A DNA stretch of 28,470 nucleotides, from the NCBI GenBank assembly GCA_032250895.1, contig JAVVEZ010000044.1, forward strand, positions 1 through 28,470, given 5' to 3'. The notes below the pieces were generated by a model that ran no database searches, was not told where the DNA came from, and worked only from the letters and a program-made list of their open reading frames with translations. The translations under genes and the position numbers were made by a program. This DNA is from JAVVEZ01 sp032250895. GTDB lineage: Bacteria; Pseudomonadota; Gammaproteobacteria; Pseudomonadales; Pseudohongiellaceae. Below, piece after piece: positions 13,464-21,481 of the stretch. How positions within the stretch are numbered: position 1 is the first letter of the stretch; each line of letters starts with the position of its first letter.

Positions 13464-16400
13464 TCACAGCAAATACTGCAGGGATAACTGGAAGGTGCGC
13501 GGCGGCGCGGCGCTGCGCTGCTGAAACGGGGCATCTCCGCCCAGCTGGCGCTGGTTCGACGCGGTGAAATTGACCGGGAAGCCGCTCTCGTTGTTGGCGT
13601 TGAATACATTGAAGAAATCAGCCCGCAGCAGCGCCGTGCCTACAGCCGAATCAAATTCATACTGCATGCCCAGATCGATCGTCGTTGCCCAGGGCAGACG
13701 CCCCGAATTGCGGCGGCTGCCCGGGAAGCGGTCCGGGTTGCCGGTGAACTGATCGGCAAAGGAGAGTCCGTCACCGTTGATATCCGTGGTTCCGAACACC
13801 GCCGCATCGGGAACGAAGGTGATCGGCTGCCCGGACTGGATCAGGCCGGCCACCGTCAGGGTCAGCCCGGGCAGGGGATAGAAGTCCGCCACCGTGGAGA
13901 TGACATGGCCGCGGTCGTTCAGCGAAGGCCCCCAGTCCGGCTGAAAATCATTGGCGTCGTTGGCGCGGAAGTTGAGGTCGTCGGTATTGTTCGTCAGCCT
14001 CGACAAGGTATAGGACAGGCGCAGGCCATACCAGTCATCGCTGCGGCTCTTGGTCAAGGTGAAATTCAGCGCCCGATAGCGCGAGCGGCCACCGGTATCG
14101 GAAACCACGATGGAACGCGCGCCACCAGCCGGAATCGCACCGTTGTCCAGCGCCGGACGGCTGGCATTGGCCGCCGCTGCGCTGCGCACCAGGCCCTGGG
14201 CCTCGCGCTGTTCCGGGCTCAGCGCGGCGACACCGGCCGCGCCGATCTGGTCGAACAAGGGCTGGTTGAAGACGAAGGGCGCGGGGGCGTTGAGATCGAT
14301 CAGCCGTATCAGATCGTGTCCTGAACTGTAGATGCCATCCACATAAAAGGAAACATCATCAGCAATCTGCCATTGATAACCGAGCGTGGCCTGCAGGGCA
14401 TAGGGGTTGTCATAACCGTTGGGGTTGAGAATGCGCAACTCGTTGGAAGTCTGCTGCTCACGCAGCGAGGCCACCGCAGCAGGCTCGGGGCATTCCAGAA
14501 AGCCGGTGCACTGTGCCAGCGGATTGACACTGAGGTTGCCGCTGCTGGTAATGCGCTCGATGTCGGTAGCGGCCGGCAGAACGCCCTGGTCCACCAGGGT
14601 TTGCAGTTGATTCTTGAAACCTTCGGCGGTGGACGAGAACTGAATGGCATCAGAGATGACCGTATAGGGAATTTTCTCGTAGAACAGTCCCAGCCCGGCG
14701 CGCAGCGCCATGTTGTCCGTAAAGGACCAGTTGGCGCTCGCCCGTGGCGCAATGTTGTCCCAGTCGCCGCTGGTATCCCCGCCCTTGGACAAGCTGTCAT
14801 AATCCCAGCGCAACCCCAGGGTCAGCGTCAGATCCGGGGTCATGGCAAACTGGTCCTCCACAAACACACCATAGTTTTCCTGCGAGGTGCCGAAGCTGTT
14901 GGGTTGAATCTCCAGTGCGAAATCAAGCAATTGGGCATCCCGGGGCAGGTCGGCCACCGTCAGCGCGCCGCCGATGCCGGTCGCAGACAGCGCCGTCAAC
15001 TGTGCCTGGTCGAGCTGAATCAGGGAATTGCCATCGACATTGCCACCGCCTTCCAGCTTGAAATCACTGCGGATGACATCGACACCCAGCTTCAGGCGGT
15101 GACGGTCGGTTTCGAAGCTCAGCTTGTGCTGGGTCTGGAAGGTATCCTCCACCTCGTTGAAGACGAAGCCCGGATGACCGACGACCGCAATCGTCTGCCC
15201 GGAGGGATCACGCACCGTGACCTGTGGACCATCACCGCCCAAGGGCTGGCCGAAGTTCCACACGAAGCGGCTGTACTGCAATGAGCCTGAATACCCGAAC
15301 TGCTCATCCTGGAAGGTCGTGGTGAAGGCCACGTTGGTGGAATAACGGTCCTGTTCACTGCCGGCCGACGGGAAGGTCAGCCCGCCATCGAGTCCGCCGC
15401 CCTGGCGCTCGATGGTGGCACGGCCGTGGTTGGCGCGCAGCATGCTCGACCATTGCTCATTCCAGCGATGGTCAAAGCGCGCGGTGCCCAGCCAGGTCTC
15501 ATTGGTACCGGGTACGGTTTCCGCGACACCCAGGGCCGGAGATGACAGAATGTTGTCGGTTTCATCCCGGGTATATTCCATATTCAGAAAAAAGAAGGTC
15601 TCGTCCTTGACGATGGGGCCGCCCACCGCAAAGCCACCCTGATAGCGCTTGAAATTCTCGGAAACGGGGTTGCCGGACAGGTCACTGCGCGAAAAGTCAC
15701 CGGACTTGGACAGAAAATCTCCCGGCCGGGTGACGAAAAACACATCCGACGTGAATTCGTTGGAACCGCTTTTGGTGGTGACATTGACCACCCCATTCGC
15801 CGTGCGGCCGAATTCGGATGAATAATTGCTGGCCAGCACTGTCACATCCTGCACCATGCCGATGGGCACCGGAAACTTCTGACCGCCGAGAAAATTTTCG
15901 TTGTTATCCAGGCCGTCAATCATGTAATTGGTGAACAGGCTGTTGGCGCCGTTGATGGCGATGGATGGCGCCTCGTTGAAAAATCCGGTGGCCTGGGTCA
16001 CATTGGGCAGCCGGATCAGCGCCCGTTCCAGGCTGCGGGCCTCAACCGGCAGGGTCGCAATTTCACGGGCCGTCAATGTCGAAGAGACCTCGGCGTTCAG
16101 GGTATTGATGCGGGTATAGGAACGGCTGCCGGTGACCAGGATTTCCTGTGCCTCGGCGCCGGCCGGCGCCAGCACCAGACGCACACTCTGGGTATGGTTG
16201 CTGCGCAGACTCAGGGGTGAGGATTGTGCTTGCTGATAGCTGGCGTTCGCGCCGGTTCTGATTTGCCAGCGACCTGAGGTGCTCAGACCGCCAAAGCGAA
16301 CCCGCCCGTCTGCTGTGGTCGTCCCCTGCACCCGTTCACCGGTATCGAGGTTTGTGGCTTCCACGTTCGCGCCTGCCACCGGCTCTGCCCGGCTGCCATC

Positions 16401-16571
16401 GATGACCGTGACTTCCAGTGCCACCTGGGCATGGGCCAGTGGCGTCAGCAAGGCCAGGGCCAAGCAGGCCCAGGCCACCGGCCGGAATGCCGTCCCGCGC
16501 TGTGTGTCGCCGATGCCGGGTCTCTGCGCATACGCGGCCAAAGCCGGTTTCTTCATATCCTGTAAACTCAT
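13464..16571 (-). CDS. TonB-dependent receptor, Oar-like with carboxypeptidase-like domain
   Basis: Outer membrane receptor of 1035 residues. After the signal (hydrophobic FRPVAWACLALALLTPLAHA) comes a carboxypeptidase-regulatory-like domain (VALEVTVIDGSRAEPVAGANVEATN to RWQIRTG). The plug follows, with EILVTGSRSYTRINTLNAEV and DVTVLASNYSSEFGRTANGVVNVTTKSG, then a long beta-barrel with many aromatic, glycine-rich turns, ending QLSLQYLL. This is the Oar-like class, with an N-terminal Ig-like domain, that takes up peptides, glycans or other large substrates. The ATG at 16571 has AGG 7 nt upstream; other starts at 16556 and 16631 are possible. Substrate unknown. The convergent beta-propeller gene is 45 bp away. 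No iron box or riboswitch was found upstream. Confidence 0.92.
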   Translation of the reverse strand: MSLQDMKKPALAAYAQRPGIGDTQRGTAFRPVAWACLALALLTPLAHAQVALEVTVIDGSRAEPVAGANVEATNLDTGERVQGTTTADGRVRFGGLSTSGRWQIRTGANASYQQAQSSPLSLRSNHTQSVRLVLAPAGAEAQEILVTGSRSYTRINTLNAEVSSTLTAREIATLPVEARSLERALIRLPNVTQATGFFNEAPSIAINGANSLFTNYMIDGLDNNENFLGGQKFPVPIGMVQDVTVLASNYSSEFGRTANGVVNVTTKSGSNEFTSDVFFVTRPGDFLSKSGDFSRSDLSGNPVSENFKRYQGGFAVGGPIVKDETFFFLNMEYTRDETDNILSSPALGVAETVPGTNETWLGTARFDHRWNEQWSSMLRANHGRATIERQGGGLDGGLTFPSAGSEQDRYSTNVAFTTTFQDEQFGYSGSLQYSRFVWNFGQPLGGDGPQVTVRDPSGQTIAVVGHPGFVFNEVEDTFQTQHKLSFETDRHRLKLGVDVIRSDFKLEGGGNVDGNSLIQLDQAQLTALSATGIGGALTVADLPRDAQLLDFALEIQPNSFGTSQENYGVFVEDQFAMTPDLTLTLGLRWDYDSLSKGGDTSGDWDNIAPRASANWSFTDNMALRAGLGLFYEKIPYTVISDAIQFSSTAEGFKNQLQTLVDQGVLPAATDIERITSSGNLSVNPLAQCTGFLECPEPAAVASLREQQTSNELRILNPNGYDNPYALQATLGYQWQIADDVSFYVDGIYSSGHDLIRLIDLNAPAPFVFNQPLFDQIGAAGVAALSPEQREAQGLVRSAAAANASRPALDNGAIPAGGARSIVVSDTGGRSRYRALNFTLTKSRSDDWYGLRLSYTLSRLTNNTDDLNFRANDANDFQPDWGPSLNDRGHVISTVADFYPLPGLTLTVAGLIQSGQPITFVPDAAVFGTTDINGDGLSFADQFTGNPDRFPGSRRNSGRLPWATTIDLGMQYEFDSAVGTALLRADFFNVFNANNESGFPVNFTASNQRQLGGDAPFQQRSAAPPRTFQLSLQYLL

Positions 16572-16617
16572 AAACCAACCTGCACTCTCTTTGTGAATAC
16601 CTGACATCTTGAAAGCC

Positions 16618-16684
16618 CATCGTCCCGGCACAAACCGGGATCGGATAGTGGAAAGACAGACTCCCGCCTGCGCGGCAGTGACGG
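16618..16684. repeat. Composite REP-like repeat upstream of the receptor gene
   Basis: Two palindromic blocks: TCCCGG/CCGGGA (16623-16628 and 16635-16640), and a block around CTCCCGCCTGCGCGGCAGTG (16661-16680). The second resembles a widespread proteobacterial repeat whose core is CGTCATTCCCGCG...GCGGGAATC. It lies between the receptor and cfa, in the 5' region of the receptor gene. It is likely a REP/BIME-type element; a genome search would show copy number. Confidence 0.5.
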
Positions 16685-16768
16685 GCTTGCGAACCTGCCC
16701 ATCCAGGTCTCAGCCATGGACCTAAGTCTCCCCGGCCCTGGTTTTGTTACAGAAAGATAAACTATTGT

Positions 16769-16790
16769 CAGGCTGTTGAAAAACAGTCTG
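16769..16790. repeat. Hairpin with GAAA tetraloop
   Basis: CAGGCTGTT and AACAGTCTG pair over 9 bp (one G-T) around a GAAA loop. It lies in the receptor/cfa intergenic region, before the putative cfa promoter. It could be a repeat end, a terminator without a T run, or an RNA tetraloop hairpin. Function unproven. Confidence 0.4.
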
Positions 16791-16865
16791 TTCGGGTTCC
16801 CCAGCTTCAACACCCTGACGACCATCCCTTCCCTGGGGAACCTCTGAATAACTCTGGCATTTGTC

Positions 16866-16874
16866 TGCTATGAT
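16866..16874 (+). promoter_or_regulatory. Putative extended -10 promoter of cfa
   Basis: TGCTATGAT at 16866-16874 matches an extended -10 element (TG, one base, TATGAT). It lies 45 bp before the cfa ATG. No good -35 was seen, as is often so for extended -10 promoters. A stress-type promoter is possible, since E. coli cfa has an RpoS promoter, but this is inference. Confidence 0.4.
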
Positions 16875-16918
16875 CCTTCGTTTTACATACATGGGATGGG
16901 GCCAGACGGGCTGTGACT

Positions 16919-18070
16919 ATGACACACACAAAACCGACACACACAAAACCGGCACATAAAAAAGCGGCACACAGAAAAATAGAAGAACTGCTGGCGCTGG
17001 CGGATGTCCGCATCAACGGTGAGCGGCCCTGGGATATGCAGGTGCACGATGAGCGGCTGTATCAGCGCATTCTGGCCAAGGGTACGCTGGGGCTGGGCGA
17101 AGCCTATATGGACGGCTGGTGGGATTGTGCGCAGCTGGACCAGTTCATCAGCAATGTCATGCAGGCCGAGTTGCGCAAACACATCGCGCCTCTGGCGATG
17201 ATCTGGCCGGTAGTGCTGGCGCGCCTGTTCAATCTGCAGAGCATGGGCAGAGCCTTTCAGGTCGGCGAGGCCCACTACGATCTGGGCAATGACCTCTTCG
17301 AACGCATGCTGGACCCGCGCCTGACCTATACCTGCGGCTACTGGAAAGAGGCCGACAATCTGAATGCCGCCCAGGAAGCCAAGCTGGATCTGGTATGCCG
17401 CAAGATCGGTCTGAAGGCGGGGCAGAAGGTGCTGGATATCGGTTGCGGCTGGGGCAGTTTTGCCGGTTTTGCCGCCGAACGCTACGGGGCCGAGGTCTTT
17501 GGTGTCACCGTCTCCAGGGAACAGGGCAAATGGGTGGAAGAGCGCTATGCCGGACTGCCGGTGAAGGCGCTGGTCAGCGATTACCGGGCATTGGCCGGAC
17601 AGTTCGATCATGTCGTGTCCCTGGGTATGTTCGAGCACGTGGGCCGCAAGAATTATGCCGAATACATGCGCGTGGCCAGACGCTGCCTGAAGCCTGATGG
17701 CCTGTTTCTGCTGCATACCATCGGCCGCCGCAAAACCCGCAAGGCCGCCGAGCCCTGGTCCAACAAATATATCTTTCCCAATGCCCAGGTCCCGTCCATG
17801 GCCGATATCTCCGTGGCCATCGAAAATGTCTTCGTGCTGGAGGACCTGCATAACTTCGGCAAATACTATGACAGCACCCTGATGGCCTGGCATGCCAATT
17901 TTGAGCGCCACTGGCCGGAGATCGCAGACAAGTATGGGGAGCGTTTCCATCGCATGTGGCGCTATTTTCTGCTGACCAATGCCGGTGCCTTCCGCAGCCG
18001 GCGCCTGCAATTATGGCAACTGGTGCTGTCACCGGAGGGCGTCCCGGACGGTTATCGACGGACGGATTGA
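16919..18070 (+). CDS. cfa: Cyclopropane-fatty-acyl-phospholipid synthase
   Basis: SAM-dependent enzyme of 383 residues, against 382 for E. coli CFA. It adds a methylene group to unsaturated acyl chains of membrane phospholipids, usually in stationary phase or under acid stress. The SAM-binding motif VLDIGCGWGSF is at about 171-181. Cys139 in YTCGYW matches the conserved Cys of the family, and the VSLGMFEHVG motif (with an acidic residue) follows. The first 20 residues are a tandem Thr-His-Lys-Pro-type repeat coded by near-identical 15-bp units, unlike other CFA proteins. The ATG at 16919 was chosen; a GTG two codons earlier is also possible. It stands alone on its strand and converges on the outer membrane barrel gene. 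Confidence 0.95.
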   Translation: MTHTKPTHTKPAHKKAAHRKIEELLALADVRINGERPWDMQVHDERLYQRILAKGTLGLGEAYMDGWWDCAQLDQFISNVMQAELRKHIAPLAMIWPVVLARLFNLQSMGRAFQVGEAHYDLGNDLFERMLDPRLTYTCGYWKEADNLNAAQEAKLDLVCRKIGLKAGQKVLDIGCGWGSFAGFAAERYGAEVFGVTVSREQGKWVEERYAGLPVKALVSDYRALAGQFDHVVSLGMFEHVGRKNYAEYMRVARRCLKPDGLFLLHTIGRRKTRKAAEPWSNKYIFPNAQVPSMADISVAIENVFVLEDLHNFGKYYDSTLMAWHANFERHWPEIADKYGERFHRMWRYFLLTNAGAFRSRRLQLWQLVLSPEGVPDGYRRTD

Positions 18071-18103
18071 GGCATCCGGACAGAGAAGGACAGGGCGCGG
18101 CCG

Positions 18104-19561
18104 TCAGAAGCTGTAGGTAAGGTCCGTATAGACATGCAGGGGGTCACCCTCGCCATTGGCATTGGGGGCATGCTTGAGGAAGCCACCTTGCAAAAATACC
18201 GCACCGCCGACTTCCAGTCGCAATTTATTGGGAAGCAGCCAGTATCTTGCGTGCCATTCAATCTGATGGCCGGCAAACTTGCCGGCATTGCCCGCCGGAT
18301 CACGCAGCCCCGAGCGGGCGAAGCTGTCGCGGGCCTTGTCGAGATAATTGGCCCGCCAGGAAATAAAGGCATCGCTGCGGGTACCGGGAATCACCGTCAT
18401 GCGCAAGCCCAGGGAATGAATGTTTTCCCGGCCCAGGATACCGTAGATGCCGGTGGGCCCGAATTCCGCGCGGCGCGGACCGAACAGGCTGTCGAAACGC
18501 CCGTAATTGCCGTTATTCGTGTCGCCTTCGCCACTGCCGAAGTCGTACTCCATCGAGAGCCGCGGCAACCACGGGTGGGTAAAGACATAACCCACGGCAA
18601 GGTGGTGAAAGTGGGCGAAAACATCGAGGGTGCGGGTGTCGCTGATGCTGCTTGTGGCGCGCCTGCTGCCGAATTGCAGGGTATTTTCAAAATCGATATC
18701 CCAGCCACCCCGCGAAGGCTCCCTGATCAGCCGGAAGCCCGGTGTATACAATTCACGGTCGCGGGTCTGGGTTTCCCTGGGGTCATCACTCTCGTCGAGG
18801 CCGAAAACATAAAACTCGGCAGTGATGTCCGTCAGGAAATTCGGCCGTTCATAGAAAAGCCCCCAGAAGCGCAAGTCCCTGTCCTCGGCATCCAGCTCGA
18901 TGTCATTGTCCTGCAAACCCTCCCGGTCGGCGGGTCTCACGCTCACCGGCAGCACGAAGAAAGTCGTCAATTCAGACTTGTCCGGGCTCGTCCAGTGTGC
19001 AGTCAGGCCCGTATAATTCTGAATGGTATTGCGAAAGCGGTTGCGCGCCATCAGTCGGCGCCCCCCCAGATCCATGGTCACCCGGCCCAGTTGCAGATCC
19101 AGTGTGGCATCCTCGGTCAATACATCATCGAGCCTCAGGCCCACATAGGCTTGCAGTGGCTCCAATGTGTTGATCTCGATGGTGGACAGGGCACTGTTCT
19201 TGTCATCCAGATAGGAGCGGGAGTCCTGCAGTTCAGCAACGAAGGAAAGAGGACCGCGGGTGGCGTCGACCCGCAGCAGGGTTCTCAGGCTCAGGGCCTC
19301 GTCATTGCTGTCCAGGCCTGGCCGGAACTGATTGTTGAGCCTTGAATAACGGGTGCGTTGACTGCCGGAAAAACTGACGTTCCAGGTTTGCGGGACCACA
19401 GCAACAGTTCCCTGCGTGCCATCGGCAGCCTGAACCACGACCGGCGTCGACGGACCCACGGCGTTTTGCTGGAGATCGCTCTGGGCAAGGGCGGAAAGCG
19501 CAAGACCCAACATCAGACCCAGGATCCCCAGGTGATAATAATTTTTCAACTGCTTTTTCAA
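18104..19561 (-). CDS. Alginate-export-family outer membrane barrel
   Basis: Outer membrane beta-barrel of 485 residues with a signal peptide (hydrophobic HLGILGLMLGLALSALAQ) and a final Phe (DLTYSF), the usual C-terminal barrel signature. The family is that of alginate-export proteins: LGRVTMDLGGRRLMARNRFR is the characteristic early segment, and alternating aromatic strands follow. Such proteins let anionic polymers or small solutes through the outer membrane, and most relatives have no proven alginate role. No alginate synthesis gene is in the window, so the name should be taken as a family only. It ends 33 bp from cfa, tail to tail. Confidence 0.75.
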   Translation of the reverse strand: MKKQLKNYYHLGILGLMLGLALSALAQSDLQQNAVGPSTPVVVQAADGTQGTVAVVPQTWNVSFSGSQRTRYSRLNNQFRPGLDSNDEALSLRTLLRVDATRGPLSFVAELQDSRSYLDDKNSALSTIEINTLEPLQAYVGLRLDDVLTEDATLDLQLGRVTMDLGGRRLMARNRFRNTIQNYTGLTAHWTSPDKSELTTFFVLPVSVRPADREGLQDNDIELDAEDRDLRFWGLFYERPNFLTDITAEFYVFGLDESDDPRETQTRDRELYTPGFRLIREPSRGGWDIDFENTLQFGSRRATSSISDTRTLDVFAHFHHLAVGYVFTHPWLPRLSMEYDFGSGEGDTNNGNYGRFDSLFGPRRAEFGPTGIYGILGRENIHSLGLRMTVIPGTRSDAFISWRANYLDKARDSFARSGLRDPAGNAGKFAGHQIEWHARYWLLPNKLRLEVGGAVFLQGGFLKHAPNANGEGDPLHVYTDLTYSF

Positions 19562-19734
19562 TTGTTCTTGCCGATTGATGCCGTAACGGGCGGGTTTCCA
19601 ATAGAGACCTCGAGGCCTGGCCCATCAAGGCCCTCCAACAGGAGGAACAATCTAACAACAGCTTTCATTCGGCAGAACCAATAAAAAATGCAATGCTTAT
19701 AATTTTTTTGGAAAAAGGGTTTTCGCAAGCCCTT

Positions 19735-19764
19735 GCCGGCAGTCGTCAACCGAAGCCTGCCGGC
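19735..19764. other. 8-bp inverted repeat upstream of the glycine-zipper lipoprotein gene
   Basis: GCCGGCAG (19735-19742) and CTGCCGGC (19757-19764) form an inverted repeat with a 14-base centre, 40 bp before the lipoprotein start. The 19562-19804 gap holds no gene; a TATAAT at 19698-19703 could be a plus-strand -10 but lacks a good -35. Role unknown. Confidence 0.35.
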
Positions 19765-19804
19765 TGCGTTATTGATGACAGTGTCTCACCAGGGGAATTG
19801 ATGC

Positions 19805-20179
19805 ATGCCGTTTTATAAACCCGCTTTTACCTTTTTGTTTGTTGTCCTGTTGTCTGCCTGCACGTCTGTTGAGGACTTTACCGGCAGAAAACCCATCGTC
19901 GATATGAAGAACGTCAGCCTGGCCCAGTACGACGCCGACATGGCGGAATGCGAAGCTTATGCCAACCAGGTTGAAGTGGGCCGCCAGACCGCCGTTGCTG
20001 CGGGTGCCGGCGCGGCTGCCGGCGCCGTGATTGGCGCCATCACCGGCGACGACGCCGGCGAAGGTGCCGGTGTCGGTGCCGTTGCCGGCACCCTGTCGGG
20101 TGCCGGTTCGGGGCTGGACGAGCGCCAGCGTGTCATTCGCAATTGCCTCATCGGGCGCGGCTACCGGGTCCTGAATTAG
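19805..20179 (+). CDS. Small glycine-zipper lipoprotein
   Basis: Protein of 124 residues with lipoprotein signal MPFYKPAFTFLFVVLLSAC; the lipobox is LSAC, so Cys19 should be lipidated. Residues about 63-100 are a glycine zipper (AAGAGAAAGAVIGAITGDD then GEGAGVGAVAG), which often packs helices in membranes. There are only three Cys in all: the lipidated one plus one near the middle (ECEAY) and one near the end (NCLIGRG). The ATG at 19805 is preceded by AGGGG; a nearer ATG at 19801 leads to an early stop. The stop TAG lies in a palindrome shared with the convergent gene. It may help envelope integrity; function is unknown. Confidence 0.82.
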   Translation: MPFYKPAFTFLFVVLLSACTSVEDFTGRKPIVDMKNVSLAQYDADMAECEAYANQVEVGRQTAVAAGAGAAAGAVIGAITGDDAGEGAGVGAVAGTLSGAGSGLDERQRVIRNCLIGRGYRVLN

Positions 20180-20204
20180 GGAGCCTGTCGGACTCAGGCT
20201 CCTA
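20177..20204. terminator. Palindrome carrying both convergent stop codons (REP-like)
   Basis: Arms TAGGGAGCCTG (20177-20187) and CAGGCTCCTA (20195-20204) surround a TCGGACT loop; one extra G is in the left arm. The left TAG ends the lipoprotein gene and the right CTA is the minus-strand TAG of the amidohydrolase. A 20-base copy exists at 11084-11103. It probably acts as a two-way terminator although a T run is lacking. Confidence 0.6.
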
Positions 20205-21251
20205 CAGCTTGAAAACCTTTTCCGCAACGCCCTGGTAAAATAATTTTTTGTCGTGATCGCTCATTGTCATGGCGTCCAGGTCCCGCACTTCCTGCGGCAC
20301 GAACTGGTAGGGATAGTCCATCGCATACATGACCCGGTCGACGCCCAGCACCTGTTGGGCGAACTTGATGGCCGGTTCCCAGGCCACGCCGCTATTGGTG
20401 ATATAGACATTTTCCCGCAGGTAGTCACTGATTTTCTTCTGCGTCGGCTGCATGCTCTGGTAACGCTGGGCCTTGACGCTGGCGGCATGCATGTAGTCCA
20501 GGCGATACAGCCAGTAAGGCAGGGCTTCCCCCATATGCCCGACAATGATCCGCAGTTTGGGGAAACGGTCAAAAACACCGGCGGTCATGATGCGCAGCAG
20601 GTGCATCCCGGTTTCCACGCCAAAACCAAAGATGGCGCCATCCAGCCCGGCTTCCAGCATGGGGCCGATCATCCCCCTGGGCGGCGTGTTGGGGTGGATG
20701 TAGATTGGCATGTCCATGGCTTCAGCCGCCTCAAAAATAGCCCAGAACTTGGGATCGGAGAGATATTCCCCGTGGGTATGCGAGTTGTTGATGATGCCGC
20801 AGAAGCCCAGTTTGGCACAGCGCTCCAGTTCCTGGGCCGCCAGCTCCGGGGCCTGCGGTGCAATGGCGCACAGCGCACTGAAGCGATCCGGGTGTTTTTT
20901 GACGGCAGCCGCCACCTGATCATTGCTGCTGCGGGCCAGAGCGACGGCGGTATCCCGATCAAAGGCCTGCACCCCCGGCGACGTCAACGACAGTATCTGC
21001 CGGTCGATGCCAGTGGCATCCATGTCGGCCAGCCGTTCATCACCGAGGTCCACCAGTTTTGCCCGAATGGCGACGGCACGCGCTGCCTTCGAGGTCGAGT
21101 AGAAGCCCCACAGGCTGTCGAAGCCGGGGTCATTGCTGCCACGGTCATACAGGTCCTTGAACATCTTCAGCATTTCCGGGGGAGAAAAGGCTTCCTCCGT
21201 GGCAATGCGCTGATACTGGTCACTTCTGGGAATTACCGGAGACTCTGGCAT
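20202..21251 (-). CDS. ligW: LigW-like amidohydrolase (5-carboxyvanillate decarboxylase type)
   Basis: Amidohydrolase-2 (ACMSD) family protein of 349 residues that resembles, from memory, the metal-dependent decarboxylase LigW of Sphingomonas. LigW removes the 5-carboxyl of 5-carboxyvanillate in lignin biphenyl breakdown. Shared stretches include ATEEAF (17-22, metal Glu), MDATGID, LEAGLDGAIFGFGVETGMHL, VGHMGEALPYWLYRLDYMH and AMDYPYQ. The probable metal ligands are Glu19 or Glu20, His of IHPN, His of VGHMGE and Asp of AMDYP. The ATG at 21251 follows GGAG; a GTG at 21263 is the alternative. It diverges from an aldehyde dehydrogenase operon. A close sister enzyme (gamma-resorcylate or 2,3-dihydroxybenzoate decarboxylase) is possible; the substrate is not proven. 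Confidence 0.72.
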   Translation of the reverse strand: MPESPVIPRSDQYQRIATEEAFSPPEMLKMFKDLYDRGSNDPGFDSLWGFYSTSKAARAVAIRAKLVDLGDERLADMDATGIDRQILSLTSPGVQAFDRDTAVALARSSNDQVAAAVKKHPDRFSALCAIAPQAPELAAQELERCAKLGFCGIINNSHTHGEYLSDPKFWAIFEAAEAMDMPIYIHPNTPPRGMIGPMLEAGLDGAIFGFGVETGMHLLRIMTAGVFDRFPKLRIIVGHMGEALPYWLYRLDYMHAASVKAQRYQSMQPTQKKISDYLRENVYITNSGVAWEPAIKFAQQVLGVDRVMYAMDYPYQFVPQEVRDLDAMTMSDHDKKLFYQGVAEKVFKL

Positions 21252-21481
21252 GAAAAACTCCACTTCGCGTTGTCAGGCAGACTCTTGAGGCGGCCTGCCT
21301 GGAAAGGTCTGCGAGTATAGCCAAGCGCCCCCCGCAGGTAAACCGCAAAGCACTCCCGCAAAGTGCGGCTGACATCGGCGCGGCGTTGATTATTTGCCAG
21401 AGGTCGGCCATCATAGATGCCCGGTGATGCGGCCCTTTCCGGTTGCCTCCTCTTATTCAATCCAGGACCAGGCAAAAAATC

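Noticed and set aside
16883..18010. 375-codon minus-strand frame
   Set aside because: It is antisense to the clear cfa gene; the Cys-rich tail (CRFCVCRFCVC) comes from the repeat in the cfa start.
18134..19345. 403-codon plus-strand frame
   Set aside because: It is antisense to the outer membrane barrel gene, which has a signal peptide and a terminal Phe; no domain was seen in the antisense frame.
20253..21320. 355-codon plus-strand frame
   Set aside because: It is antisense to the LigW-like gene with all its motifs.
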